64,000 nt of DNA from Pseudoalteromonas rubra (GCF_000967655.1 NZ_JXYA01000016.1:268382-332381); one strand, 5' to 3'; shown: positions 24,841 to 35,347, numbered from the stretch's first letter. Numbers and translations are program-made. The notes: generated by a model from the letters alone, not told the origin.

Positions 24841-27234
24841 TTACTTAAGCGCCTGCTCAACAATCGGGTAATGATCCCAGACTTGCTTATCGGCAAGTGA
24901 GCGAACCAGCTTCACGTACTCAGCATGCGTCCACGCCAGTGGTGTTGCGGAGTTGGTGCCCTCGCCCAGTGTATAACCAAACGGGTTCACACCCACGCCA
25001 TCCCACACCTGCTCGGGCAGCATTAGGCCTTCATTTGCAAAATGCTCCATGCCTTTGATGTAAGTGTATTTGATACGCTTAACCGCATTGTCATCCAGCG
25101 CATTAGCCTGGCTGGCCGCTGCAATTTCGTAATGACCGCGCTCACCTGTGAAGAAAGGCCATACCCGACCACGCTGACCGGCTGTGTTCTGACCCTGCTC
25201 AGCATAGTTGGTCCCGCGTACCTCATCTTCTCCATAGCCGTCGTTGCCATAGCGGCGGTAGCCTGGATAACTGTTCGGGTCCCCGGCAAAGTTAAAGCTG
25301 TATTTAACTCGCAGGTTCTCCGGCAGGTTTTCATCTTCGTACTCTGGCAAGGTATTGGTAATGCTGCTGGCATCTGCCGCTCTGACGCCATAGCGTACAA
25401 GCTCGAGGAAGCCGCCATCAATGATCTGCTTCTTATCCATACCCGCACGGCCATTGTTGTCGCTTAGCTTAGTATCGGTATTCGGGTTGGCGTCTTTGCC
25501 AATGCGGAAGAAATATTTACCATCGCTTTGCTTAGAAGGCAGGTTACCCTCAGTGGTGAACATAGTCGATTCCACTTCACTGTCGTAGCGCTTGGCTGTT
25601 GCCATATAACGCTCACTGCCGGCTTTATCTCCGGCCAGTTTCGCAATGTCACTGGCAGCGACCAGACCCGCGATAATGGCAGCGGTTGTCGATGGTGAAT
25701 AGCCGTCCTGCTCTTCCCAACGCTCCTGTTGTGTTGCCGGTGGTGTAATTTGCGTGTCATTCCAGAGGATTTTTGCCAATCCGCCATCGACTAAGAACTC
25801 GGCCGCTGGTTGGAGCATACGCTTGTACCAGTAAGCAAGCTTCTCATCGCTCAGTACACCGGCCTGCCAGAGTTTCCACGCCAGCATAATCGGCATAGCA
25901 GTTTGGTCCAACTGCACGCCTACCCACTCCAGCTCACCGTCAACATGGGTTTTTTGTAAGAACCAGCCGGTGTCGCCGTGGTTGCCAGGCGTCTTGTCTG
26001 TAACCTGTACTTTTTCCAGATATTCAAATGCGGTCAGTGCAGTTTGCGGATCGCCCATGGCCAAAAATGCCATCGCAACCTGATAGAAGTCGCGCACCCA
26101 GACCGCTTTATAACCGGTGTGGCCTTGCTCAGCCGCCACGGTGTCACCCCAGGGGTTAGACAAAGAGGCAATCAAAGCACCTGCGTGGGTTTTATCTTCT
26201 TGCGCTTTTAACACCAAAGCACTGGTGTAAAGTAGTTTACCCTGATCGGCCGTGTAACCGCTGAGCTTTTGCATAGGCTCAAGACTGTTCAGGTAGTCGC
26301 GCCAGCCAATGGCTTCTCCCTCACCATTGTAGTGGGCCAGCACCTGCTGATAACCACGGGCCAGTGACTGAGCACCTTCCTGGAAACTCGCGCTTTGCGA
26401 TGTGCCAAAGCTCAGTGCCAGGTCGAATGTCGCCTGCTTGTCCACGTCACCCAGCTCCGCCAGCCAATTAACGTTGCCGCTTTGTGCACCTGTGCTGATG
26501 TAACGCTGTGCCATTGACTGATTTGCCTTAAGCTGCGCCAGGCCATCGCTCTGACCGGTAAAGCCCACGCTTGCCTGCTTAAAGCCCGTGCTGCTTTGCA
26601 GTGTCAGATAATTGTCTCCTTCCCAGGCAACCAGGCCCTGCTCAGTGACTTTCGCATAATCGTTCAGGCCGTTGTTATTCACATACGGGTTCACGTTCAC
26701 GAACAGCTTCACGCCATCAAGCGCTGTGTGTACCTTAGCCCGGACGAACAGCGTTTGCCCGTCAGGATCGGTGAATATGTGTTTCTCAAGCGTAAAACGG
26801 CCTTGCTTGTCTTTGCTTGTCACTTTGTATGCTAAAGACAGCGGACGACCTTGCGCATCTTTATCGAGGTAATCGATGCTGACGTCCAGCGCATCTTGCT
26901 CCGTTACCGTAAAATCCGGGCCGGTAACAATAAACTGCATGTCTTTGATCTGCGCCTGGTGAATAAGACCAAACATGGTTTCCGTGATCATGCCTTGGGC
27001 GATGGAAAACCACACTTTTGATACGGCTTTTGTACTTGCCTGATCAGAATACTGGCCCTGCTTGTAAGCTTCGTAAGAAGTGCCAATGCCGGTTTTACCT
27101 GAGTAAGCCCAGTATGGTTTGTCACCCGGTGCGCCTGGCGCAGCTTGTTGCGATTGAGCCGCATTGTTGGCACTGCCGCAACCAACGAGTCCGGCCGTAA
27201 TCAAAGCCAGGGTTAAACTAGATAGTTTTTTCAT
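24841..27234 (-). CDS. Glucoamylase-like GH15 lipoprotein
   Basis: 797 aa with lipoprotein signal (lipobox VGCG, Cys19). The N-terminal part is a beta-sandwich like that of bacterial glucoamylases and glucodextranases. The (alpha/alpha)6 catalytic domain starts around residue 290 and includes YKAVWVRDFYQVAMAFLAMGD, GELEWVGVQLDQTAMPIMLAWKLW and ERWEEQDGYSPSTTAAIIAGL, typical of GH15. It releases glucose from non-reducing ends of maltodextrins in the periplasm or at the outer membrane. It is the last gene of the operon, 19 bp after the transporter. Confidence 0.85.
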   Translation of the reverse strand: MKKLSSLTLALITAGLVGCGSANNAAQSQQAAPGAPGDKPYWAYSGKTGIGTSYEAYKQGQYSDQASTKAVSKVWFSIAQGMITETMFGLIHQAQIKDMQFIVTGPDFTVTEQDALDVSIDYLDKDAQGRPLSLAYKVTSKDKQGRFTLEKHIFTDPDGQTLFVRAKVHTALDGVKLFVNVNPYVNNNGLNDYAKVTEQGLVAWEGDNYLTLQSSTGFKQASVGFTGQSDGLAQLKANQSMAQRYISTGAQSGNVNWLAELGDVDKQATFDLALSFGTSQSASFQEGAQSLARGYQQVLAHYNGEGEAIGWRDYLNSLEPMQKLSGYTADQGKLLYTSALVLKAQEDKTHAGALIASLSNPWGDTVAAEQGHTGYKAVWVRDFYQVAMAFLAMGDPQTALTAFEYLEKVQVTDKTPGNHGDTGWFLQKTHVDGELEWVGVQLDQTAMPIMLAWKLWQAGVLSDEKLAYWYKRMLQPAAEFLVDGGLAKILWNDTQITPPATQQERWEEQDGYSPSTTAAIIAGLVAASDIAKLAGDKAGSERYMATAKRYDSEVESTMFTTEGNLPSKQSDGKYFFRIGKDANPNTDTKLSDNNGRAGMDKKQIIDGGFLELVRYGVRAADASSITNTLPEYEDENLPENLRVKYSFNFAGDPNSYPGYRRYGNDGYGEDEVRGTNYAEQGQNTAGQRGRVWPFFTGERGHYEIAAASQANALDDNAVKRIKYTYIKGMEHFANEGLMLPEQVWDGVGVNPFGYTLGEGTNSATPLAWTHAEYVKLVRSLADKQVWDHYPIVEQALK

Positions 27235-27253
27235 AAAGTCTCCTTGGGTGGTG

Positions 27254-28744
27254 TTATTCTTGTTCGATTTTCACCCGCATCACAGCAACCGCTGCAAGCA
27301 GGAACGACACACCACCAACCACTAATGCAAAAATCGGTTGATTATCAAATAGGTTTCTCAGGATCAGGCCAAGTACACTGGCCGCCATCAGCTGCGGGAT
27401 CACGATGAAGAAGTTAAAGATCCCCATAAAGACGCCCATTTTGTGAGCTGGCAATGAATTACTCAGCATGGCGTAAGGCAGCGACAGGATTGAGGCCCAC
27501 GCAAAGCCAATGCCAATCATTGGCAGCCAAAGCAGGCTCGGATCGGCAATCATTTTAAAGCTCAATAATGCGCCTGCGCCCAGTAATAAGTTAATGCAGT
27601 GTGCGCCACGCATGCCCAGACGATTCACCATCACAGGGATACACACAGCAGCCAGTGCGGCAAAACCGTTGTAGGCGGCAAACAGTACACCCACCCAATC
27701 GGCCCCATCGTTATAGGCTTTGCTCGTTACCTCGGTCGTGCCGTAGTGAAAACTGGTGACCGCAGAGGTGGTATAGATCCACATAGCAAACAAGGCAAAC
27801 CAGCTGAAGAATTGCACCACGGCAAGCTGACGCATGGTGCCGGGCATAGTAAAGACATCGTAGATAACGTTATAAAAACCACCTGAGGTGCTGCCGCGCT
27901 GCTGCAGGTAGCCAGCAATTAACAGGACCAGCGTAAAGGATAAGAACAATCCGCTCAGCAGATACAGCTCTTTTTCTAGTTGCATTCCAATTACAGCAGC
28001 CAGGATCCCCCCACCAATCACGCCAGAAATAAGTGCTGCGCGCGCATAGTTGATCACCTGATAGCTCTGACTGGTTTGCGTTTCAACCGCTTCACCAGCA
28101 AACTCCGCCAGCTGCTGTGGCGTGTACTCTTTGGTTTTTAGGATGGTCCAGCCCACCGCAAAAAACAGCACCACACCACCGAAATAGAAGGCATACTTAA
28201 CAGACTCAGGGATCTGACCTGCTTCAGCGGTATTGCTGATCCCAAACCAGTTAGTCATCATCCAGGGCAAGGCCGATGCCACCACGGCACCTACGCCAAT
28301 AAAGAAGCTTTGCATCGCATAACCATTGGCGCGCTGCTTTTCGTTGAGATTGTCACCTACCAGTGCGCGAAATGGCTCCATGGTAACGTTGATTGACGCA
28401 TCCATGATCCACAGCATACCCGCCGCTATCCAGAGTGTCGGAGAGTTCGGCATAAAGAATAACGACAAGGTGGTCAGAATGGCACCATACAAAAAGAAAG
28501 GTCGTCTGCGGCCCAGCTTGCCCCAGGTGCGGTCACTCCAGTAACCAATAATTGGCTGCACAATCAAGCCTGTTAATGGAGCGGCAACCCAGAGAATGGG
28601 AATATCATCGACTTTGGCGCCCAGCGTCTGAAAGATCCGGCTCACATTACCGTTTTGCAGTGCAAAGCCAAACTGGATCCCCAGAAAGCCAAAGCACATG
28701 TTCCAGATCTGCCAGAAACTGAGTTGTGGTTTTTGTTTTTGCAT
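27254..28744 (-). CDS. MFS maltose/maltodextrin-type transporter (SLC45-like)
   Basis: 496 aa, about 12 transmembrane segments. The opening FWQIWNMCFGFLGIQFGFALQNGNVSRIFQTLG and the loop IIGYWSDRTWGKLGRRRPFF match bacterial SLC45/MalT-type sugar-proton symporters. It lies 1 bp after the amylase gene and 19 bp before the glucoamylase gene, so they form one operon. Import of maltose or short maltodextrins across the inner membrane is inferred. Confidence 0.85.
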   Translation of the reverse strand: MQKQKPQLSFWQIWNMCFGFLGIQFGFALQNGNVSRIFQTLGAKVDDIPILWVAAPLTGLIVQPIIGYWSDRTWGKLGRRRPFFLYGAILTTLSLFFMPNSPTLWIAAGMLWIMDASINVTMEPFRALVGDNLNEKQRANGYAMQSFFIGVGAVVASALPWMMTNWFGISNTAEAGQIPESVKYAFYFGGVVLFFAVGWTILKTKEYTPQQLAEFAGEAVETQTSQSYQVINYARAALISGVIGGGILAAVIGMQLEKELYLLSGLFLSFTLVLLIAGYLQQRGSTSGGFYNVIYDVFTMPGTMRQLAVVQFFSWFALFAMWIYTTSAVTSFHYGTTEVTSKAYNDGADWVGVLFAAYNGFAALAAVCIPVMVNRLGMRGAHCINLLLGAGALLSFKMIADPSLLWLPMIGIGFAWASILSLPYAMLSNSLPAHKMGVFMGIFNFFIVIPQLMAASVLGLILRNLFDNQPIFALVVGGVSFLLAAVAVMRVKIEQE

Positions 28745-28745
28745 A

Positions 28746-30605
28746 TTAATTCTCTAGTTCAAAGACCGCACTGGCCAGTGGTGCCAGGGTGACTGTCAGC
28801 TGATTATTGTTAAGCGCAACCTGCCCATGTTGTTCCAGTCTGTCAATCGCATTGCCCTGCCAGCCAGCAGGCAAAGTGACAGAGACAGTTTGAGGAGCGT
28901 CTGCATCAAAGTTGCTGATCACAACCAGACGTTGTGACTCGCTCTGACGGCCAAACCCAATGACATTGGTTGCGCTTTGACCGCTGCGCGTTGTGACTGG
29001 TGTTGAGACTAACTCGCCCTGCGCTATCGCACTAAATGAGGCCATGTTCATCAGTTTTTGATAATAAGCACGCAACGCCTTTTGCTCTTCGCTCAGCAAG
29101 GCACCATCAAATTTGCCCTGGTTCATCCAGGCCTGATGGGCCGGTACACCGATGTAATCGAAGATGCTGGTGCGGCTGGGCTTGCCGAACCCGGCCATTT
29201 CTGAGCCGTCTTCACCCACGCTCTGCGCAAAATACAATAAGGTTGGTGACTGACTGAGCAAATGACTCACCACCATGGCGGGTTTGCCTTTATTGGCATC
29301 ACCCGCAAACTCGGGGCTGGCAATACGTTGCTCATCGTGGTTTTCTAAAAAGTGCAGCATGTGCGGTGCAATATCCTTAACACTGGCATGCACATCCAGC
29401 ACCTGCTGCGCCGTGCCTTTGCCTTGCATCAGGGCTTTGAGCGAATCGTACAAGCCCACTTTGTCGTACAGGTAGTCCATCTTGCCCTGTTCAATATAAG
29501 CACGGTAAAGCGTTGGGTTATACACCTCGGCAAGCAAGAAGGCGTCGGGGTTTTTCATCTTGATAGACGCATTGAGAAAGCTCCAGAATTCAACGGGCAC
29601 CATCTCGGCCATATCATAACGGAAGCCATCTACGCCCTTGTCCAGCCAGTAATAGGTGATATCGCGAAACTTATACCAGCTGTCTGGCAGTTTTTTATCC
29701 TGCCAGAATGCATAGTGGGCACGGTAATCAAGCTGGGCATACTGCGCCGGCAAGGTAGCAAAATCGTAGCTGCCATCGGGCTTAACACCGTAATTCACTT
29801 TGACGGTTTCATACCAGTCATGAATATGGGGCTGCGCGGCACGTGCGCCGTTACCGGTCCATTTGGCCGGGCTTTCAGTGAACTGGCCATCGGCAAGCGG
29901 GTGTGGCTCGCCGCCAAGTACCTGATAGTCTTGCGAGCTTGGCACGCTAAAATCTTCGCCGGTCACATAATAAAAGTTGTTATCACGAGCATAGGTCACT
30001 GAGGTGTCGTCATTTGCACCGAAGTCGCTGATACCTTGCGGTGCGCTGAGCGATTGATAGTTTCGGGCAACGTGGTTGGGCACTATGTCAATCACCACTT
30101 TCATGCCCGCTTCATGGGTACGGGCTATCAGGGCTTCAAATTCAGCCAGTCTGTTGGCCGGGTTCACGGCCAGGTCCGGATTGACGTTGTAATAGTCTTT
30201 TACCGCATAGGGTGAACCCGCACGGCCTTTAACCACATCCGGGTCGTCCAGGACTATCCCATACTCGGTGTAATCCCCCACCAAGGCATGATGCAAAACC
30301 CCGGTATACCAGACGTGGCTCACGCCCATGGCTTTGATTTCGGACAGGGCTTTAGGGGTGAAATCAGCGAACTTGCCTACGCCATTTTGTTCTTTTGTGC
30401 CCCAGGGAATATTGTTGCTATTGGTGTTACCGAACAGGCGAGTGAAAACCTGATAAACAACTGGCTTTGCGTCGCTGTGCTGCGCTGCCAGATTTTGAGT
30501 ATCGGTGATTGGTGTCTTGTTGTCGTTAGTACTGTTGCAGGCGCTCAGTACCACAGAGCCGGTGATCAGCCCAAGAGCAATCACCAGCGGTTTTATTGTC
30601 ATCAT
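28746..30605 (-). CDS. Alpha-amylase-type GH13 lipoprotein
   Basis: 619 aa from ATG 30605, chosen because the lipoprotein signal starts there (lipobox LSAC). The frame extends to 30809 but that part does not look like a leader. GH13 regions: I VIDIVPNHVA, II GFRYDMAE (nucleophile Asp), III LLAEVYNP (acid/base Glu), IV FLENHDEQR (stabiliser Asp). A C-terminal beta domain ends the protein. It cleaves alpha-1,4 linkages in starch or maltodextrin, probably in the periplasm. The operator 30668-30681 lies 63 bp upstream of the start, suggesting that it heads the amylase-MFS-GH15 operon. Confidence 0.85.
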   Translation of the reverse strand: MMTIKPLVIALGLITGSVVLSACNSTNDNKTPITDTQNLAAQHSDAKPVVYQVFTRLFGNTNSNNIPWGTKEQNGVGKFADFTPKALSEIKAMGVSHVWYTGVLHHALVGDYTEYGIVLDDPDVVKGRAGSPYAVKDYYNVNPDLAVNPANRLAEFEALIARTHEAGMKVVIDIVPNHVARNYQSLSAPQGISDFGANDDTSVTYARDNNFYYVTGEDFSVPSSQDYQVLGGEPHPLADGQFTESPAKWTGNGARAAQPHIHDWYETVKVNYGVKPDGSYDFATLPAQYAQLDYRAHYAFWQDKKLPDSWYKFRDITYYWLDKGVDGFRYDMAEMVPVEFWSFLNASIKMKNPDAFLLAEVYNPTLYRAYIEQGKMDYLYDKVGLYDSLKALMQGKGTAQQVLDVHASVKDIAPHMLHFLENHDEQRIASPEFAGDANKGKPAMVVSHLLSQSPTLLYFAQSVGEDGSEMAGFGKPSRTSIFDYIGVPAHQAWMNQGKFDGALLSEEQKALRAYYQKLMNMASFSAIAQGELVSTPVTTRSGQSATNVIGFGRQSESQRLVVISNFDADAPQTVSVTLPAGWQGNAIDRLEQHGQVALNNNQLTVTLAPLASAVFELEN

Positions 30606-30667
30606 AATATTGTCATTTTTAGTATTTTCAATGAGTCTACTGACTTGGTATTCACGGGTGAACCGCT

Positions 30668-30681
30668 TGCATACGTATTCA
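30668..30681. promoter_or_regulatory. Putative maltose-regulon operator (amylase promoter)
   Basis: TGCATACGTATTCA, identical to the 14-mer at 35348-35361 and a one-mismatch-per-arm version of the perfect palindrome at 35706-35721. It sits upstream of the amylase operon. Confidence 0.75.
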
Positions 30682-30762
30682 GAGTCCCTATTCATCCACG
30701 CGTCATGTTCAACATTCTTAGTGCTCTGATGTAAACACTGCTCAGGGACAAAGAATGTCGAT

Positions 30763-32274
30763 TTATCGCATCCTCGCCAATCGCTCAAGCTGCGCACGGT
30801 GGTTTTCAAAATTTAATCCGCACCGGGCAATGTAATCCTGTACCTGTGATAAGTCGTACTTGTTCGCCTCCTCATTGCCTGCGATCAATTGAGACTGCTC
30901 CGGATAAATGCCGTAACCGGCAAGTAAACAGTGCCAGCTTACAGAGGGGTAATATTTGTCGATATCCTGACGATGTAATTCATCCGATAAGTTTTTGCCC
31001 GACACCCAGGTTTGCAATACGTCATATAAAGAACGTGAGAGCTGGTTGTTGTTCGCGTTGTCGCGCCAGTATTGGGTATCGGTTCTGCTGTTTACACGAT
31101 AATGCGCCACAATGTAGTCACGAATGGCCTGATAGCGTGCATCGAGTGACTGGTTATGTCTGGTTTTGAGCTTATCGGTGAACTCGCCGTCCTGATAGCA
31201 TTCAATAAAACTTTGAACGGTTTCCTGAACGATATGAAGCGCCGTCGCTTCCAGCGGCTCAATAAACCCTTGCGACAGTCCAATGGCAAGACAATTCTTA
31301 TGCCAGTGTTTTTTGACCTGCCCCACCTTCATAGTTAAATGACGCGCTTCAACCTCACTGTCCAGTAACCCCAGTGCGGTACGTAATTCGGTCTCAGCTT
31401 TATCTGGATCGCAATAGCGTCGGCTGTAAACATAGCCGTTACCAATGCGGTTGGTCAGCGGGATATGCCAGCTCCAGCCAAATTTTCTGGCAATAGATTG
31501 GGTTTCTGACGAAATCACCTCGCCCTGCTCGGTTGGCAACACCACAGCGGCGTCGTTAAATAAGTTATTGGCAAAGGAGTCGAAGCCCACTTCTAAATGC
31601 TGCTGCATCAATAAACTGCGAAAGCCGGAGCAATCAATAAAGACATCTCCGGTGACTTCCATACCGGCTTCACAGATCAGGGCCGCTATATCTCCATCGG
31701 GATGTTTACGCACATCGCTGACATTGGCCTGAATATGCTCTACCCCTAAATCGCGGGCTGTTTGAGCTAAGAAGAGCCCAAGCTTACCGGCATCAAAATG
31801 ATAGCCATAGTTGATTTCAAACGGAAAATGATGCGCAGCGATCGGCGCTTTAGCCTGCTCTGCCAGATAGGTGGTAAGGAAAAATGGGTCCGGGTGGCCC
31901 GCTACATCAATCGCTTTTCTTCGTACAAAGCTGTTGTGAAAAAAGGCAGGTGCTGAATAATCATCGGGCTGTGAAGGAAAAGGATGAAAGTAGCTGCTAA
32001 AGCCGGGGCGCGTTGACCAGTCAACAAAGCGAATGCCGTTTTTATACGTTGCGTTACACGCTGGCATCCACTGCGCTTCACTGATCCCCATAAAGTCCAT
32101 AAAGCCCTTAAACTGGGGGGTGGACCCTTCGCCAACACCAATGATGCCAATATCCGGTGATTCAACCAGGGCAATCTCAATCGGCTGGTCCTGCCAACTT
32201 TTTGCCATCAGGTTGGCCGCCATCCACCCGGCGGTACCACCACCTAAAATAACGATTCTCTTTTTATTCATCAT
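30763..32274 (-). CDS. Flavin-dependent tryptophan-halogenase-family protein
   Basis: 503 aa from ATG 32274 (GAGGTGAAA just upstream). FAD-binding GGGTAGWMAA follows the start. GVGEGSTPQF and CNATYKNGIRFVDW (with a Lys placed like the catalytic Lys of PrnA), and the halogenase signature GWSWHIPL (WxWxIP) are all present, so the active-site set of flavin halogenases is kept. It needs reduced FAD from a separate reductase; none is nearby. It sits between the maltodextrin TonB receptor and the amylase. Such halogenase-like genes are often found beside TonB receptors in sugar loci of marine bacteria. The true substrate there is not settled. Confidence 0.85.
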   Translation of the reverse strand: MMNKKRIVILGGGTAGWMAANLMAKSWQDQPIEIALVESPDIGIIGVGEGSTPQFKGFMDFMGISEAQWMPACNATYKNGIRFVDWSTRPGFSSYFHPFPSQPDDYSAPAFFHNSFVRRKAIDVAGHPDPFFLTTYLAEQAKAPIAAHHFPFEINYGYHFDAGKLGLFLAQTARDLGVEHIQANVSDVRKHPDGDIAALICEAGMEVTGDVFIDCSGFRSLLMQQHLEVGFDSFANNLFNDAAVVLPTEQGEVISSETQSIARKFGWSWHIPLTNRIGNGYVYSRRYCDPDKAETELRTALGLLDSEVEARHLTMKVGQVKKHWHKNCLAIGLSQGFIEPLEATALHIVQETVQSFIECYQDGEFTDKLKTRHNQSLDARYQAIRDYIVAHYRVNSRTDTQYWRDNANNNQLSRSLYDVLQTWVSGKNLSDELHRQDIDKYYPSVSWHCLLAGYGIYPEQSQLIAGNEEANKYDLSQVQDYIARCGLNFENHRAQLERLARMR

Positions 32275-32290
32275 TTTCACCTCATAAAAC

Positions 32291-32320
32291 AAAGCCACCA
32301 GTAAACTGGTGGCTTTTTTA
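32291..32320. terminator. Hairpin between TonB receptor and halogenase genes
   Basis: GCCACCAGT/ACTGGTGGC stem, A-rich on one side and TTTTTT on the other. Read on the minus strand it is followed by TTTGTTTT, so it may partly end transcription after the receptor gene while allowing some halogenase expression. Confidence 0.65.
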
Positions 32321-32339
32321 TTACAGCACCGCTCGGTAC

Positions 32340-35195
32340 TTAGAAGCTATAGTTAAACCCTAAGAAGTACTGGCGACCGAACTCTTTGTACTCGCCGGTT
32401 GCCAATGCCGTACCATAGTTAGTGGTGTTTGGCTCATCGGTCAGGTTATTGATTTGCAATACAGCCTGCAGGCCATTGTCAAAGTCATAAGTACCCTGCC
32501 AGTCAACCACTGTGTATTCATCCGCCCACGCCAAAGATGAACCACCTGGTGATGCGCCTTCATAAACGTATTCATCACGATAACGTACGTTCAGGTGCGT
32601 GGTAAATGCATCGATATTCCAGAAAATCGTCGCACTCCAGACATTTTTAGACAAACCAGGCATAGGTAGCTGCTGATCCGGGAAGTTACCACCACCATCA
32701 ACCGTTGTTTCACTCTCGGTGTATGAATAGTTAGCGTTAAAGCCTAGACCAGAGAAAACACCTGGTAGATTGTCAAACATAGTGGTATACGCCAGCTCGA
32801 CGCCACGGATATAGCCACCCTGATCATTGTTTTGAGTTGTCTGGTACTGACCCGCTACAAAACCTTCTGGCACTTCAAGACCAATTGTATCCCAGTCAAC
32901 TTCGCCTTCCTGATAAGTGATGCTCTCAATCAGCGACTCAATGTCTTTCCAGAAAACGGCTGCAACGAACGCACCACCATCTTCAAAATAACGCTCATAT
33001 GATAAATCAAACTGAGTTGCTCGGAACGGGTCCAGGTTTGGATTACCTTTTGACCAAACATTGTAACGCGGACTCTCACCATCATTGGCTGTATCAGCCC
33101 AAGAACCTGCTCCACCACGCAATTGATACACAGGCGGACGACCCATTACTTTCGCAGCAGCAAAGCGTATCTGATCTTCGTCAGTCACACGGAAGTTAAG
33201 GTTCAAAGACGGTAATGTATCTGTGTATTCAGGTCCGTATTCAACATTACGGTAATCCGTACGTGCAACCCCGTTATCGTCAACAATGGTATCACCTACT
33301 TCATCACCTTGGATCTGCTGAATACCCACTGATTTAGTATCTGTTCTGACAACGCGTACACCGAAGTTACCTGTGACCGGGATATCACCAATTTCAGTAT
33401 CTATGTTAGCCATCACATAACCGGCCAAGACTTCTTCCTTAACGGCGCCACTTTCGATCAGGGTCCAGTTATGCTCCCAAGTTTGCTGCGCGTCATAATT
33501 GCCCGGACCAAATACCGCGTCGGCAATGCCCATCAAGTCTAGCTCAAGATAATTGAATCCTCGGGTATGCTCAACCGTAACAAAGCCATCCAGAGAATGT
33601 GGCACACAGGTGTGGTTTTGGTGGTTAAACTCACACCCTTTGTTGGTAACAATGGTACCATCTGGCATTTTGTAGCCATTCTGGCCTTCACGCGCGCCCC
33701 AGCGGAATGTTGAACGCTGATCGGTAAACTCTCGGTCTGACCAGCGGGCACCTACTTCAATAGAAGAGATAAACCCAGCTTCAACATGGTACTTAAAGTC
33801 TACTTTAAAGCTGTCAAGTTCATCTGTGTATCTGTGTGGGAACTGCTCCCAGTCACCCAGGCGCATGTTAGACAGATCTGTGTAGCTATCACCTAAAGTC
33901 AACAGGGGTGAGTTTTTCTCTTGCTGTGCAAAAGAGAAGGTCTGATTGCGCATTTCCTGCCAGGTTTCGACCAAAGTGCCATCGACAGTTGCATTTCCAA
34001 ACTCATAGGCGTGCATAGATGCGATTACATCACGGCGCGTTTTTTCACCTTCACTGTGTGCAAAGTCCAGTCTAAGTTCCCACTTATCTGTCACATACTC
34101 TAAGTCCAGACCAAAACTATCGGTGGTAGAATCGGTAGACTGGTCTTCTGAGCGCATTTCAACCCAAGGACCGTTGGGGTCAGTGATAACAACATCACCA
34201 GCGACAAGGAAACCATCTTTTACGACCGCATTGTTAAGCGAGTATAGCGAGCCTAAGTTTTTCTCGAACCCTTCAATGTTCAAACCGCTTTTACGATCTT
34301 CAGATTCAAACTCAGAACGGAAATAGTCAAATTGTACTTTAAGGGCGTCTGTAGGCTGGTAGACCAAGGTGCTCATCAGGCCCAAACGCTCATCCGAACC
34401 TTTCGCTGAGCGAACCTGATAACCATTAACAGAACGTTCTTCTGTGCCATCGCCATCAAAGTCTTGTGAGCGTTTTGGCGCATGCGCTGAAACGTCAATC
34501 GCATTGTTTGGTTGGTTTAAGAAAGCCGCACCAATACCAAAGCCTAAAGTCTCATCAAGGAATTTACCCTGATAAGAGAAACTAATACGCTCACCACTTG
34601 AATCGGCGCCGACATCAGATGCCGCATCATTATATGAGTAACGAACCGATGAGTTAAAGTTGTGCTGCTCTTTCGCCTCAAGCGGGTTCACTGTTTTCAG
34701 CTCAACCGTGGCTGCAACACCACCTTCAACTAAAGAGGCCTTTGGCGACTTGTATACCGCAGCCTGATTGATAAGCTCAGACGGGTACTGGTCAAATGAA
34801 ATCCAGCGACTACCTGCAGTATAACCACTGGTGCTGGCCTGTTCACGGCCATTGAGCGTAGTCTGAATAAAGTCACCATTCATACCACGGATATTCAGCT
34901 GAGATGACTGACCACTTGCGCGTACCGCTGTAACGCCGGGCAAACGGCTCAGGGAGTCTGCAATGGAAACATCGGGCAAAGATGCCAGGTCACCGGCATC
35001 AACGACTTCTGCTACAGTGTCGCTGTAACGCTTTTTATCGATTGACGCGATGATACTGCGAGAGATACCGCGTACCTCGATCACTTCAACGTCTTCTTGC
35101 TTTACTGCTTTCTCTTCTTCTGCAACGACCGAAAAGTGGCTAACGCCAGCGGCCATAAGCGCAACTGTTAGCATGCTTGGTTTGAACATAGACAT
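32340..35195 (-). CDS. TonB-dependent receptor of the maltodextrin locus
   Basis: 951 aa, large receptor of the type found in Xanthomonas/Caulobacter/Alteromonas carbohydrate loci. Signal peptide ends near FSVVA. The plug contains VEVIEVRGISRSIIASIDKKR, DLASLPDVSIADSLSRLPGV and QLNIRGMNGDFIQTTLNGRE. The barrel ends in FLGFNYSF with a C-terminal Phe. Flanked by GH13, GH15 and a MalT-like transporter and preceded by a TGCATACGTAT operator, it likely imports maltodextrins across the outer membrane. The start could also be the second Met, two codons later. Confidence 0.88.
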   Translation of the reverse strand: MSMFKPSMLTVALMAAGVSHFSVVAEEEKAVKQEDVEVIEVRGISRSIIASIDKKRYSDTVAEVVDAGDLASLPDVSIADSLSRLPGVTAVRASGQSSQLNIRGMNGDFIQTTLNGREQASTSGYTAGSRWISFDQYPSELINQAAVYKSPKASLVEGGVAATVELKTVNPLEAKEQHNFNSSVRYSYNDAASDVGADSSGERISFSYQGKFLDETLGFGIGAAFLNQPNNAIDVSAHAPKRSQDFDGDGTEERSVNGYQVRSAKGSDERLGLMSTLVYQPTDALKVQFDYFRSEFESEDRKSGLNIEGFEKNLGSLYSLNNAVVKDGFLVAGDVVITDPNGPWVEMRSEDQSTDSTTDSFGLDLEYVTDKWELRLDFAHSEGEKTRRDVIASMHAYEFGNATVDGTLVETWQEMRNQTFSFAQQEKNSPLLTLGDSYTDLSNMRLGDWEQFPHRYTDELDSFKVDFKYHVEAGFISSIEVGARWSDREFTDQRSTFRWGAREGQNGYKMPDGTIVTNKGCEFNHQNHTCVPHSLDGFVTVEHTRGFNYLELDLMGIADAVFGPGNYDAQQTWEHNWTLIESGAVKEEVLAGYVMANIDTEIGDIPVTGNFGVRVVRTDTKSVGIQQIQGDEVGDTIVDDNGVARTDYRNVEYGPEYTDTLPSLNLNFRVTDEDQIRFAAAKVMGRPPVYQLRGGAGSWADTANDGESPRYNVWSKGNPNLDPFRATQFDLSYERYFEDGGAFVAAVFWKDIESLIESITYQEGEVDWDTIGLEVPEGFVAGQYQTTQNNDQGGYIRGVELAYTTMFDNLPGVFSGLGFNANYSYTESETTVDGGGNFPDQQLPMPGLSKNVWSATIFWNIDAFTTHLNVRYRDEYVYEGASPGGSSLAWADEYTVVDWQGTYDFDNGLQAVLQINNLTDEPNTTNYGTALATGEYKEFGRQYFLGFNYSF

Positions 35196-35347
35196 AGTGT
35201 TTTATCCCAATTAACCATTTTTATGACGCCTAGTTGTTTGTTAATTCGTCACACGGAGTACCGTGGAGCGCTACAACGATTTATCAAGGCGGTAATTTTG
35301 TTGTCAGCGGCAATAGTAGCGCTGCGTTCAACATGCAAACAACTTTA

